A DNA stretch of 64,000 nucleotides, taken from contig NZ_STGB01000005.1 in assembly GCF_005222815.1 (NCBI RefSeq), positions 992,001 through 1,056,000 on the forward strand. The letters run 5' to 3'. Positions 42,942 to 51,184 of this stretch are shown one piece after another. Below the pieces are notes generated by a model that saw only the letters and a program-made list of their open reading frames with translations, was not told the origin of the DNA and did not search any database. The stretch is from Roseomonas sp. AR75. Its GTDB lineage: Bacteria; Pseudomonadota; Alphaproteobacteria; Acetobacterales; Acetobacteraceae. Every line of letters starts with the position of its first letter. The stretch's first letter is position 1. The position numbers and the translations under genes are program-made.

Positions 42942-43850
42942 ATGACGCTGATGACGAAGGCGGGAGTCGAACCCCTGCGGATCGCGCCCGAGGCCGTGGA
43001 GGAAGCAGCGAAGCTGCTCTACATCCGCGCGCTGAAGATCCTGCCCGACGACATCAAGCAGGGCTTCGCCCGGCTCGACGCCGGCGAGACCGACGGCACC
43101 GCCAAGGCCATCCTGGCGACCATGATCGAGAATATCGGGGTCGCCGAACGCACGGAAAACCTGCTCTGCCAGGACACCGGCATCCCGATCTTCAACGTCA
43201 CCATCGGCCGCAACGTGGAGCTGGATGGCTGGGCGCTGAAGCAGGCGATCCGGCGTGGGACCGAGCGCGCCACGCGGGAGCATCCGCTGCGCAGCTCCGT
43301 CGTCCACCCGATCACGCGCAAGAACGAGCATACGAGCTGCGGCGCGCATGTGCCGGTGATCAACCTGGACTTCGTGGAGGAAGACCGGGTCGTGAAGCTG
43401 GAAATGATCCCGAAGGGATCGGGCAGCGAGAACGGCAGCTTCCTGCAGATGCTGATCCCAGCCGATGGCGTGGCCGGCGTGAAGCGCTTCGTGGTGGATG
43501 CGGCGATGAAGGCGGGCGGCAAGGTGTGCCCGCCGACGATCATGGGCGTGGGCGTCGGCGGCACCTCCGATCTCTGCATGCACCTGGCGAAGGTCGCGGC
43601 GACGCGGCCGCTTGGGTCACGCTGCGCCGATCCCGAAGGCGCCGCGCTGGAGGTGGCGCTGGCGGAGGCGGTGAACAGCCTGGGCATCGGGCCACAGGGC
43701 CTCGGCGGCGACAGCACCGCCTTTGCCGTGCATGTCGAGATCGCCGCGACCCACATCACGATGAATCCCGTGGCCGTCAACATCCAGTGCCACAGCGCGC
43801 GCCGCGCCTCCGCGACCTTCACGCCGGACGGCGTGGCCATCGGCTTCTGA
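42942..43850 (+). CDS. Class I fumarase-like hydratase, alpha subunit
   Basis: A 302-residue subunit of a two-subunit iron-sulfur hydratase (fumarase/tartrate dehydratase class I). LLCQDTGIPIFNVTIG carries a conserved cluster cysteine, and GSGSENGSFLQMLIPADG and VCPPTIMGVGVGGTSD are family segments. At the position where class I fumarases normally read R-x-N-x-GDNTPA it has RKNEHTSCGAHVPVINLDFV. This unusual segment may alter the substrate. The start at 42942 follows GGAGAGGAG. The beta subunit lies beyond a GNAT gene. Confidence 0.88.
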   Translation: MTLMTKAGVEPLRIAPEAVEEAAKLLYIRALKILPDDIKQGFARLDAGETDGTAKAILATMIENIGVAERTENLLCQDTGIPIFNVTIGRNVELDGWALKQAIRRGTERATREHPLRSSVVHPITRKNEHTSCGAHVPVINLDFVEEDRVVKLEMIPKGSGSENGSFLQMLIPADGVAGVKRFVVDAAMKAGGKVCPPTIMGVGVGGTSDLCMHLAKVAATRPLGSRCADPEGAALEVALAEAVNSLGIGPQGLGGDSTAFAVHVEIAATHITMNPVAVNIQCHSARRASATFTPDGVAIGF

Positions 43851-44347
43851 TGGCCGACATCGTCGAGGCCGGCGCCGCTGACCGCCCAGCGCTGGTGGCG
43901 CTGCTGGCGGAAATGGCGCGCTTCTACGCGGAACGGCGCGACCCGCTGACGCTGGCCGAGGCCGCGGTCGCGCTGACCGCGCCGGCGGGCCGGGCCGGAC
44001 CCTTCTGCCTGGTGGCGCGCCGGCATGGCGCGGCGGCGGGCTTCGTCTCGCTGTCCGGCTTCTTCCCCGCCTTCGACTTCCGCTGGGGCCTGCTGCTGAA
44101 GGATTTGTTCGTGGCGGAGGCGCAGCGCGGGACGGAGACGGCTTCGGCGCTGATGACAGCGGCCGCCGAGTACGCGGTGCGCAACGGCTACCAGCGCCTG
44201 GACTGGACCACCGATGCGGCCAATGACCGCGCCCGCGCCTTCTACGGCAAGCTGGGCGCGAAACCCGCCGACAAGCTGTTCTACCGCCTCGACGGCAAGG
44301 CGCTCGCCGCCGCCGCGCGGGGCACATGGCCGGAGCGCACCCGATGA
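43850..44347 (+). CDS. GNAT-family N-acetyltransferase, between the two hydratase subunit genes
   Basis: A 165-residue GNAT protein, which would transfer an acetyl group from acetyl-CoA to an amine. The core reads FVSLSGFFPAFDFRWGLLLKD...LFVAEAQRGTETASALM, in place of the usual acetyl-CoA loop, then ANDRARAFYGKLGAKPA, the normal last strand and helix. The start overlaps the alpha-subunit stop by one base (TGATG) and its stop overlaps the beta-subunit start (ATGA), so it is tightly embedded in the operon. The substrate is unknown. Confidence 0.85.
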   Translation: MADIVEAGAADRPALVALLAEMARFYAERRDPLTLAEAAVALTAPAGRAGPFCLVARRHGAAAGFVSLSGFFPAFDFRWGLLLKDLFVAEAQRGTETASALMTAAAEYAVRNGYQRLDWTTDAANDRARAFYGKLGAKPADKLFYRLDGKALAAAARGTWPERTR

Positions 44348-44952
44348 CCCATCACGTGCTGCACATGCCCTGCACGGAAGCCGACATCCGCAAGCTGCGG
44401 GCCGGCGACCACGTGACCCTGCAGGACACGCTGTTCGGCATCCGCGACGCCACGCAGATCCACATGTTCGACCATGGCCGCCGCACCCGCTTCGACCTGA
44501 AGGGCCATGCGGTGATCCACACCGCGCCCAATGTCCGCAAGGTGGACAAGCGCAGCACGAATGATTCCGGCTACGAGGCGATCTGCGTCGGCACCACCAC
44601 CTCCGACCGCATGGAGCGATTCACCCGCCCGCTGATGGAACGCGAGGGCGTGCGCATCATCATCGGCAAGGGTGGCCTGCGCGAGGAGTCCCTGCGCGCC
44701 TTCCAGGAGCTTGGCGGCGTGTATCTGGCGATCATCGGCGGCACCGCGGCGCTGGAGACCACCTGGATCGAGGCGATCGAGGATGTGGACCTCGACGACC
44801 TCAACCCCGAAAGCCTCTGGCGCTTCCGCATCAAGGATTTCGGGCCGCTGCTGGTGGCGATGGATAGCCACGGCGGCAGCCTCTACGCGACGGTCCAGAA
44901 ATCGGTGGAGGGCCGTCGCGCGGCGGCGCTTGCGAAGCTCGGCGCGGCGTGA
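44344..44952 (+). CDS. Class I fumarase-like hydratase, beta subunit
   Basis: A 202-residue beta subunit. LRAGDHVTLQDTLFGIRDATQ and the region YEAICVGTTTSDRMERF, then GVRIIIGKGGL and YLAIIGGTAALETTWI are characteristic of class I fumarase/tartrate dehydratase C-terminal domains. It supplies the mobile domain of the active site over the iron-sulfur cluster held by the alpha subunit. Coupled to the GNAT gene (ATGA). Whether it hydrates fumarate, mesaconate or another enoate is open. Confidence 0.88.
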   Translation: MTHHVLHMPCTEADIRKLRAGDHVTLQDTLFGIRDATQIHMFDHGRRTRFDLKGHAVIHTAPNVRKVDKRSTNDSGYEAICVGTTTSDRMERFTRPLMEREGVRIIIGKGGLREESLRAFQELGGVYLAIIGGTAALETTWIEAIEDVDLDDLNPESLWRFRIKDFGPLLVAMDSHGGSLYATVQKSVEGRRAAALAKLGAA

Positions 44953-44969
44953 TGGCCGCGCCGGCCCGC

Positions 44970-45569
44970 TCAGGGAACGGTGATCCCAACGGCACGCCAG
45001 GGGGTCACGTCGCTGTAGCCCTGCAGGATGGTGGGATCGCCGCCGACCAGCGCGCGCGCCTGCGTGTCGTAGTAGTAGATCCAGCGCACGCCGTAGCCGG
45101 GCCGCGCCGTGGTGTTGGTGTGCTCCATCACCAGCACGTTCCGCGGCTGACCCGCGATATCCATGGTCTGCTGGCCCATCACCCGCCAGGACGAGTTGAA
45201 ATTGATCAGCCGGCCATCCGCGGTGCTCATCTCATAGAGGAAGTAGGTGTTGCTGCCGACTTCCAGCGGGAACAGCCGCGCCATGCCGGCCCGCACCGTC
45301 CGCTGGTCCACCCAGGGCGAGGGTTCGAGATTGGCCAGGTAACCGGTGCTCTCACCCGTCGCGGGGTTCACCGCGATGCAGGTGAAGGGGTCGCTCGGCG
45401 ACGCGCCGGTATACTGGAAGGTGCGGGCGGGCGTTTGCACGACCGTGCCGGGCGGCGGGCACTGGAAGCCGGGCGGCGCCGTGCCCGGCGTGGCGCCGGG
45501 ACCGGTGGGCTGCGCGCAGCCGGCCAGCGCGGCCAGGGGCAGGGCCGCGATTGCGAGAAACCTACGCAT
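44970..45569 (-). CDS. Putative lipoprotein of unknown function
   Basis: A 199-residue lipoprotein. The signal MRRFLAIAALPLAALAGC ends in the lipobox LAGC, so the cysteine would be lipid-modified. The mature part is beta-rich (TFQYTGASPSDPFTCIAVNP, SSWRVMGQQTMDIAGQ, GVRWIYYYDTQARALVGGD) without a recognised domain. The start at 45569 has a strong GGAGG site. It interrupts the dehydrogenase cluster on the opposite strand and is convergent with the hydratase. Confidence 0.72.
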   Translation of the reverse strand: MRRFLAIAALPLAALAGCAQPTGPGATPGTAPPGFQCPPPGTVVQTPARTFQYTGASPSDPFTCIAVNPATGESTGYLANLEPSPWVDQRTVRAGMARLFPLEVGSNTYFLYEMSTADGRLINFNSSWRVMGQQTMDIAGQPRNVLVMEHTNTTARPGYGVRWIYYYDTQARALVGGDPTILQGYSDVTPWRAVGITVP

Positions 45570-45610
45570 CTCATCCTCCCACGGGATTGCGATCGCAACG
45601 GAATGGCACA

Positions 45611-45814
45611 ATGACGCGACCGCGCAACCGGAATTGGCATCCGTTTTCGGCACTCGGGCAAGCCATCGGAGCCGTGGCGCCGGCCGTCTTGCTTGTCCTG
45701 GCGGCCGGAGCCGCGGCAGCGCAGCAGGCCCCCGCACCGCCCCCCGCAGAGCCGCCCCCCTCGCAGGAGGATTGCGGCTGCGGCGTGCCGGCCAATCCGC
45801 GCGGACCGAGGTGA
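45611..45814 (+). CDS. Small exported protein, uncertain
   Basis: A 67-residue frame starting MTRPRNRNWHPFSALGQAIG, with a hydrophobic segment (APAVLLVLAAGAAAA) that looks like a signal peptide cut before QQAPAPPPAEPPPSQ, then a short tail with CGCGVPANPRG. The ribosome site is weak. It ends five bases before the flavoprotein start, so it could lead that transcript. No family is recognised; it is kept because the layout fits a small secreted protein. Confidence 0.45.
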   Translation: MTRPRNRNWHPFSALGQAIGAVAPAVLLVLAAGAAAAQQAPAPPPAEPPPSQEDCGCGVPANPRGPR

Positions 45815-45819
45815 ATGCC

Positions 45820-47556
45820 ATGACCGCCGCCATCGCCAGACACACCACCGACATCCTTGTCCTGGGCTCCGGCGGCGCGGGCCTGCTCGGCGCGCTGCAC
45901 GCCAAGGCTGCCGCGCCCGACCTCTCCGTCACCGTCGCGGTGAAGGGGCTGCTCGGGAAGTCGGGCTGCACGCGCATGGTGCAGGGCGGCTACAACGTGG
46001 CGCTCGCGCCGGAGGATTCGGCCGAGCGGCACTTCATGGACACGCTCGACGGGGGCAAGTGGCTCAACGACCAGGACCTGGCCTGGACGCTGGTGACGGT
46101 CGCGCAGCGGCGCATCCGCGAACTCGAGAACCGCTGGGGCTGCTTCTTCGACCGCAACCCGGACGGCACGATCCACCAGAAGGCCTTCGCCGGGCAGACC
46201 TTCGACCGCACCGTCCACAAGGGCGACCTGACGGGCATCGAGATCATCAACCGCCTGGCGGAGCAGACCTGGGCGCGCGGCATCGACCGGCTGGAGGAGC
46301 ATCGCGCCGTGGCGCTGCTGCCTTCGGCCGACGGCGCGCGGCTGGCGGGCGTGCTGATGGTGGATGTGCGCACGGGCGACCTGCGGCTGGTGCAGGCCAA
46401 GGCGGTGCTGCTGGCCACCGGCGGCGGGCCGACGATGTACACCTACCACACCCCCTCCGGCGACAAGTCCTGCGACGGGATGGCGATGGCGCTGCGGCTC
46501 GGCCTGGCGCTGCGCGACATGGAGATGGTGCAGTTCCACCCGACCGGCGTGCTGGCCGGGCCGGGCACGCGCATGACCGGCACCATCATCGAGGAAGGGC
46601 TGCGCGGCGCCGGCGGCTACCTGCTGAACGGCGCCGGCGAGCGCTTCATGCACAACTACGATCCCCGCGGCGAACGGGCGACGCGCGACATCGTCTCGCG
46701 CGCGATGTACCGGGAGATGCTGGCGGGCCGCACCAACGAGCATGGCGGCCTCTACATCGAGATGGGGCATCTCGGCCCCGACCGCGTCCGGCGCGAGTTC
46801 AAGGGCATGGTCGAGCGCTGCGCGGACATGGGCTTCGACCTGGCCGGCGGGCGCGTGCCGGTCGTGCCCACCGCGCACTACATGATGGGCGGCGTGGTGT
46901 TCCGGCCGGATGGCGCGACCGTCCTGCCCGGCCTCTTCGCCGCCGGGGAGGACACCGGCGGTGTGCATGGCGCGAACCGGCTGGGCGGCAACGGCGTGGC
47001 GAATTCCACGGTGTTCGGCGGCATCGCCGGGGACACCATGGCGCGCTGGGTGCCGCGCGAGGGCGCGTTCGAGGAACCCGATCCGGCGGCGCTGGAGGCG
47101 GCGCTGGCCCTGGTGAACGCGCCCTTCGGCAGGCCCGCGGCCTCGCTCTCGCCTATCCGGGACGCGCTGCACGGGCTGATGTGGCAGAAGGCGGGCATCC
47201 TGCGCGACGCGGCGGGTCTGGCGGAGGCGGCCTCGGGCCTCGATGCGCTGGAGGGCGAGTTGGACGCGGCGGGGGTGGGCGGCGCGCGCAGCTTCAACCT
47301 GGCCTGGCATGACTGGCTGAACCTGCGCTCCCTGCTGCTGGTCAGCCGCGCCATCGTCGCCGCCGCGTCGGCCCGCGCGGAAAGCCGCGGCGCGCATTGG
47401 CGCGAGGATTTTTCGCAGACCGCGCCTGAGGCGGAGGGGCTTTCCGCCACGCTCGCCAGCCTCGACGGCGAAGGGCGCGTCGCCATCGGCTGGCAGCCTG
47501 TCGCCTTCACCCGCGTGCGTCCTGGCGAAAGCCTGCTCGCCGCCGCCGCGGAATAG
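45820..47556 (+). CDS. Flavoprotein subunit, SdhA/FrdA-like, without the usual FAD-linking histidine
   Basis: A 578-residue FAD protein matching succinate dehydrogenase/fumarate reductase flavoproteins. The FAD Rossmann motif is TDILVLGSGGAGLLGALHAK; MVQFHPTGVLAGPG holds the active-site histidine and GANRLGGNGVANS the arginine/FAD part. In SdhA/FrdA, FAD is bound to a histidine in an S-H-T-x-x-A-Q-G-G stretch; here the same place reads KSGCTRMVQGGYN with no histidine, so FAD is probably not covalently held. The ATG at 45820 lies 5 bases after the small exported gene. It is separated from the other subunits by 3.5 kb, but lies on the same strand. Confidence 0.88.
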   Translation: MTAAIARHTTDILVLGSGGAGLLGALHAKAAAPDLSVTVAVKGLLGKSGCTRMVQGGYNVALAPEDSAERHFMDTLDGGKWLNDQDLAWTLVTVAQRRIRELENRWGCFFDRNPDGTIHQKAFAGQTFDRTVHKGDLTGIEIINRLAEQTWARGIDRLEEHRAVALLPSADGARLAGVLMVDVRTGDLRLVQAKAVLLATGGGPTMYTYHTPSGDKSCDGMAMALRLGLALRDMEMVQFHPTGVLAGPGTRMTGTIIEEGLRGAGGYLLNGAGERFMHNYDPRGERATRDIVSRAMYREMLAGRTNEHGGLYIEMGHLGPDRVRREFKGMVERCADMGFDLAGGRVPVVPTAHYMMGGVVFRPDGATVLPGLFAAGEDTGGVHGANRLGGNGVANSTVFGGIAGDTMARWVPREGAFEEPDPAALEAALALVNAPFGRPAASLSPIRDALHGLMWQKAGILRDAAGLAEAASGLDALEGELDAAGVGGARSFNLAWHDWLNLRSLLLVSRAIVAAASARAESRGAHWREDFSQTAPEAEGLSATLASLDGEGRVAIGWQPVAFTRVRPGESLLAAAAE

Positions 47557-47649
47557 CGCGCGGCGAGGCAACCCGGCGCGCCCGCCTTTCGTTCCTCCGC
47601 CGCTCCCGCGCGTCTTCGCGCGCGGGCAGACCCCGGAAAGGCCAGGACG

Positions 47650-48210
47650 ATGGACGAGATCGCGAAGCTGATGATCGATCAGCTCAAGGATGCCCACAGC
47701 GCCGAGAAGCAGGCGCTGCGCGGCATGGCGAAGATGCTGAAGAACGCCTCCTCCCAGGCGCTGAAGGACTGCATCCAGTCGCATATCGCGCAGACCGAGA
47801 AGCAGGTGGAGCGCGTCGAGCAGGCCCTGGAAATGGTCGGCGGCAAGCCCGGCCGGAAGGTCTGCGAGGCGATGAAGGGCCTGATCGAGGAGGCCCAGAA
47901 CGAGATGTCGGAGAACGACAAGGGCCCGATAATGGACGTGCTGATCATCGCCGCGGCGCAGCGCATCGAGCATTACGAGATCGCCGCCTATGGCACGATG
48001 GTGACGCTCGCGAAGGCCGCCGGCGAGAACAAGCTGGCGGACCTGCTGGGCAAGACCCTCGCCGAGGAGAAGGACACCGACGGCAAGCTGAGCCAGGTGG
48101 CCGAATCCGAGGTGAACCCCGCCTTCATCAGCCACGCCCGCGGCGAGGATGAAGAGGACGAGGAGCCGGCGAACGAGAACCGCCGCGGTGGCCGCCGGCG
48201 CAGCGCTTGA
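47650..48210 (+). CDS. Ferritin-like DUF892 (YciF-type) protein
   Basis: A 186-residue protein of the DUF892 family of ferritin-like four-helix bundles. MIDQLKDAHSAEKQALRGM and RIEHYEIAAYGTMVTLAKAA contain the E-x-x-H-type carboxylate/histidine pairs that bind a di-metal site in relatives. The last 20 residues are acidic then basic (GEDEEDEEPANENRRGGRRR). Members are linked to stress responses, and some have been shown to bind iron. The start has an AGGA site after GGAAAGGCC. Confidence 0.85.
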   Translation: MDEIAKLMIDQLKDAHSAEKQALRGMAKMLKNASSQALKDCIQSHIAQTEKQVERVEQALEMVGGKPGRKVCEAMKGLIEEAQNEMSENDKGPIMDVLIIAAAQRIEHYEIAAYGTMVTLAKAAGENKLADLLGKTLAEEKDTDGKLSQVAESEVNPAFISHARGEDEEDEEPANENRRGGRRRSA

Positions 48211-48290
48211 CGGCACGGCCGCACCGGGCCGCCCTTCCCTGCGACACGCCGTGAGGCTAGGCAGGTCCTGCAACAGAAGCAGGCGCGCCG

Positions 48291-49631
48291 ATGGACACGC
48301 CGACGTCGCAGCGCGCCAGCCTGCCCACCTTCCGCGAGGCGGTGCGCGTCTGGCTGCGGATCGGCCTGCTGTCCTTCGGCGGGCCGGCGGCGCAGATCGC
48401 GCTGATGCACCGGGAGGTGGTGGAGGAGCGGCGCTGGGTCTCCGACGCGCGGTTCCTGCACGCGCTGAACTTCTGCATGCTGCTGCCGGGGCCGGAGGCG
48501 CAGCAGCTTGCCACCTATCTCGGCTGGCTGCTGCACGGGGTGAAGGGCGGGCTGGCGGCGGGGCTGCTGTTCATTCTGCCGGGCGTCGGCGTGATGCTGG
48601 TGCTGTCGGCGATCTATGCCGCCTTCGGCAGCGTGCCGCTGGTGGCCGCGCTGTTCTTCGGGCTGCAATGCGCCGTGCTGGTGGTGGTGCTGGAGGCGCT
48701 GCTGCGCATCGGCCGGCGCGCGCTGAAGGGCGCCTTGCCCTGGCTGCTGGCGCTGGCCGCCTTCGTGGCGCTGTTCGCCTTCGCCGTGCCCTTCCCGCTG
48801 GTGGTGCTGGCGGCGGCGCTGCTCGGCTTCGCCCTGCCGCATTCCTTCGCGGGCGGCGGGCATGGCGCGGCGAAGCAAGGCCCGCCGGCGCTGCTGGATG
48901 CTGTGCTCGCCGCCGACCCCGAACGGCCGGCCCGCATGGCGGGAGCGGCGAAGCGCGCGGGGCTGGTGGCGCTGGCGCTCTGGGCCTGGCCGGTGGCGCT
49001 GCTGGCGGGCACCGGCCTCTATGGCGACATCGCCTGGTTCTTCTCGAAGATGGCGGTGGTGACCTTCGGCGGCGCCTATGCCGTGCTGGCCTATGTCGCG
49101 CAGCAGGCGGTGGAGGGCTATGGCTGGTTGAGCGCCAAGGCCATGCTGGCGGGGCTTGGCCTCGCGGAAACCACGCCGGGTCCGCTGATCCTCGTGCTGC
49201 AATTCGTGGGCTTCCAGGCGGGCTGGCCCTCGGGCGGGCTGGCGGGCGGCGTGGCGGGGGCGCTGTTGACCGTCTGGGTGACCTTCGCGCCCTGCTTCGC
49301 CTGGATCTTCCTGGGCGCGCCTTTCGTCGAGCGTCTGCACGGCGCGCCGCGGCTGAAGGGCGCGCTGGCGGCAGTGACCGCGGCCGTCGTGGGGGTTATC
49401 GCCAACCTTGCGCTCTGGTTCGCGTTGCGCGTGCTGTTCACGCGGGTGGAGACGGTGTCGTTCGGGCCGATGCGCCTGGGGCTGCCGGACCCGGCCTCGC
49501 TGGTGCCGGATGCGATGGCGCTGACCGCGCTGGCCGTGGCGTGCCTGTTCGCGCTGCAACTTGGGCTGGTGCGGACCCTGGCCGCAACGGCGGTCGCCGG
49601 ACTCATCGGCCGGGCCCTGACGGGGGGCTGA
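48291..49631 (+). CDS. chrA: Chromate transporter ChrA
   Basis: A 446-residue long-chain CHR-family transporter that exports chromate. Both halves carry the chromate-transport pattern: LRIGLLSFGGPAAQIALMH and MLLPGPEAQQLATYLGWLLHG in the N-terminal half, then FFSKMAVVTFGGAYAVLAYV and GLAETTPGPLILVLQFVG in the C-terminal half. Each half has five or so helices. Function as a chromate pump is inferred from the family. The downstream gene is the YihY-type protein. Confidence 0.9.
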   Translation: MDTPTSQRASLPTFREAVRVWLRIGLLSFGGPAAQIALMHREVVEERRWVSDARFLHALNFCMLLPGPEAQQLATYLGWLLHGVKGGLAAGLLFILPGVGVMLVLSAIYAAFGSVPLVAALFFGLQCAVLVVVLEALLRIGRRALKGALPWLLALAAFVALFAFAVPFPLVVLAAALLGFALPHSFAGGGHGAAKQGPPALLDAVLAADPERPARMAGAAKRAGLVALALWAWPVALLAGTGLYGDIAWFFSKMAVVTFGGAYAVLAYVAQQAVEGYGWLSAKAMLAGLGLAETTPGPLILVLQFVGFQAGWPSGGLAGGVAGALLTVWVTFAPCFAWIFLGAPFVERLHGAPRLKGALAAVTAAVVGVIANLALWFALRVLFTRVETVSFGPMRLGLPDPASLVPDAMALTALAVACLFALQLGLVRTLAATAVAGLIGRALTGG

Positions 49632-49653
49632 GCCCGCGGAAGGAGACGAGACG

Positions 49654-50517
49654 CTGCGCCGCGCCTGGAGCCTGATCAAGGAGACGGTGAACGGCTACAT
49701 CGCCGACGAGGCGATGACGCGCGGGGCGGCGATCGCCTGCTACACGATGTTCTCGATCGCCCCCCTGCTGGTGGTCGCAGCCGCCATCGCGGGGCTGGCG
49801 GTGACCGAGGAGGCGGTGTGGGAGGCGGTGTCAGGGCAGCTTCGCGCCCTGGTCGGGCAGCAGGGCGCCACCGCGATCCAGGCCATCGTCCGCGGCGTGG
49901 GCGAGGGGCCCGGCGGCAACGGCATCCCCGCCTTGGTCGGCGCGGGCATCCTGCTGCTCACCGCCAGCGGCGTCTTCGCGGAGATCCAGGCGGCGCTGAA
50001 CGCCATCTGGAAGGCCGAGCCCCGGGGCATGAGCGTTTCCTACCTCGTTCGCGCGCGGCTGCTGAGCATCGGGCTGGTGGCGGCGACGGGGTTCCTGCTG
50101 CTGGTCTCTCTCGTGGCCAGCGCGGCCCTGGCGGCGTTCCAGACCTGGGCGGGGCTCAAGATGCCGGTGCTGGCGCCGGCACTCGCCTGGGCCAATTTCG
50201 GCATCTCCTTCCTGCTGACCACGCTGCTGTTCGGCGCGATCTACAAGGTGCTGCCGGACCGGCAGCTGCGCTGGCGCGACGTGGCGATGGGCGCGCTCTG
50301 CACGGCCCTTCTCTTCAACATCGGCAAGGCGCTGATCGGCTGGTACATCGGCGGCAGCGGCCTGGCGCGCAGCTATGGCGCTGCGGGGGCGCTCGTGGTG
50401 GTGCTGCTGTGGGTGTACTATTCGGCGCAGGTGTTCCTGCTGGGGGCGGAGTTCACCCGCGCCTGGGCAGACCGTCGGCCGCGCGGCAGAGGGCGGCCGG
50501 TGGGCGGAAAGACCTGA
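49654..50517 (+). CDS. YihY/BrkB-family membrane protein
   Basis: A 287-residue inner-membrane protein of the YihY (formerly RNase BN) family, with about six helices: AAIACYTMFSIAPLLVVAAA, GILLLTASGVFAEIQAALN, a motif with IWKAEPRG, and AAGALVVVLLWVYYSAQVFL near the end, which is characteristic. Relatives begin with a sequence like RRAWSLIKETVNGYIADEA, which here lies upstream of the only GTG (49687). A CTG at 49654 with GGAAGGAG eight bases upstream restores this N-terminus and is preferred. The protein function is unknown. Confidence 0.82.
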   Translation: MRRAWSLIKETVNGYIADEAMTRGAAIACYTMFSIAPLLVVAAAIAGLAVTEEAVWEAVSGQLRALVGQQGATAIQAIVRGVGEGPGGNGIPALVGAGILLLTASGVFAEIQAALNAIWKAEPRGMSVSYLVRARLLSIGLVAATGFLLLVSLVASAALAAFQTWAGLKMPVLAPALAWANFGISFLLTTLLFGAIYKVLPDRQLRWRDVAMGALCTALLFNIGKALIGWYIGGSGLARSYGAAGALVVVLLWVYYSAQVFLLGAEFTRAWADRRPRGRGRPVGGKT

Positions 50518-50529
50518 GGCCCCGCCCGC

Positions 50530-50718
50530 TTACGGCGCCACGGGGCCGGCCATGTAGCCGCCGCCGAAGAAGACATAGAGCAGGAGCAGGATCAGCAGCA
50601 GCCCGAGGATGCCGCCGAAGCCGCCGCCGCCGTAGTAGCCGGACCGGTAGCCGTAGTAGCCGCCGCCGCCAAGCAGCAGGATCAGCAGCACGACGATCAG
50701 AAGCAGCATCATGTCCAT
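50530..50718 (-). CDS. Small glycine-rich membrane protein
   Basis: A 62-residue protein with two hydrophobic helices (MLLLIVVLLILLLGG and GILGLLLILLLLYVFFGG) separated by GYYGYRSGYYGGGGFG. It looks like small two-helix membrane proteins of the DUF3309 type, though I am not certain of the family. Start at 50718 has GGGAG upstream. Convergent with the YihY gene. Function unknown. Confidence 0.6.
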   Translation of the reverse strand: MDMMLLLIVVLLILLLGGGGYYGYRSGYYGGGGFGGILGLLLILLLLYVFFGGGYMAGPVAP

Positions 50719-50960
50719 GGACTCCCGTTGCGCAGGAAGCGCCAGGGACAGCCAGAAGGTTTCGTGTGCGCCGCCTCGATGCCGCGGAATTGCCACGGCC
50801 CGCTGGCGCTTGCCTTCGTGCCGGCCGCAGCCTATACGCCGCGCTCCCCGCGCCGTGGCCCATGGACATGCCCGGCCGGCCCAGCCCCCCCGCCGCATGG
50901 TGCGGCCCCTGCCCCAGGCAGGGCGCAAGGTGGGGGGCATGACCCCGACAGGAGGGCCAA

Positions 50961-51167
50961 ATGTCCAAGATGAAGACGAAGTCGAGCGTGAAGAAGCGCT
51001 TCCGACTCACCGCGACCGGGAAGGTCAAGGCCGGCGCCGGCAACAAGCGCCACATGCTGACGGCCAAGACCACCACCATGAAGCGCCAGAACCGCGGCAT
51101 GTTCGTGATGGACAAGCAGGACGGCGACACGGTGAAGCAGTGGCTGCCCTACGGGCTGGATCGCTGA
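50961..51167 (+). CDS. rpmI: 50S ribosomal protein L35
   Basis: A 68-residue basic ribosomal protein. MKTKSSVKKRFRLTATGKVK and LTAKTTTMKRQNRG are the L35 hallmarks. The AGGAGG ribosome site is ideally placed. It forms an operon with rplT, 17 bases downstream. infC, which often leads this operon, is not upstream here. Confidence 0.97.
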   Translation: MSKMKTKSSVKKRFRLTATGKVKAGAGNKRHMLTAKTTTMKRQNRGMFVMDKQDGDTVKQWLPYGLDR

Positions 51168-51184
51168 GCGGAGGGGTCTGACCA

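Noticed and set aside
47605..47626. Inverted repeat CCCGCGCG/CGCGCGGG before the DUF892 gene
   Set aside because: Low-complexity CG alternation without T-run; may be chance in this G+C-rich gap.
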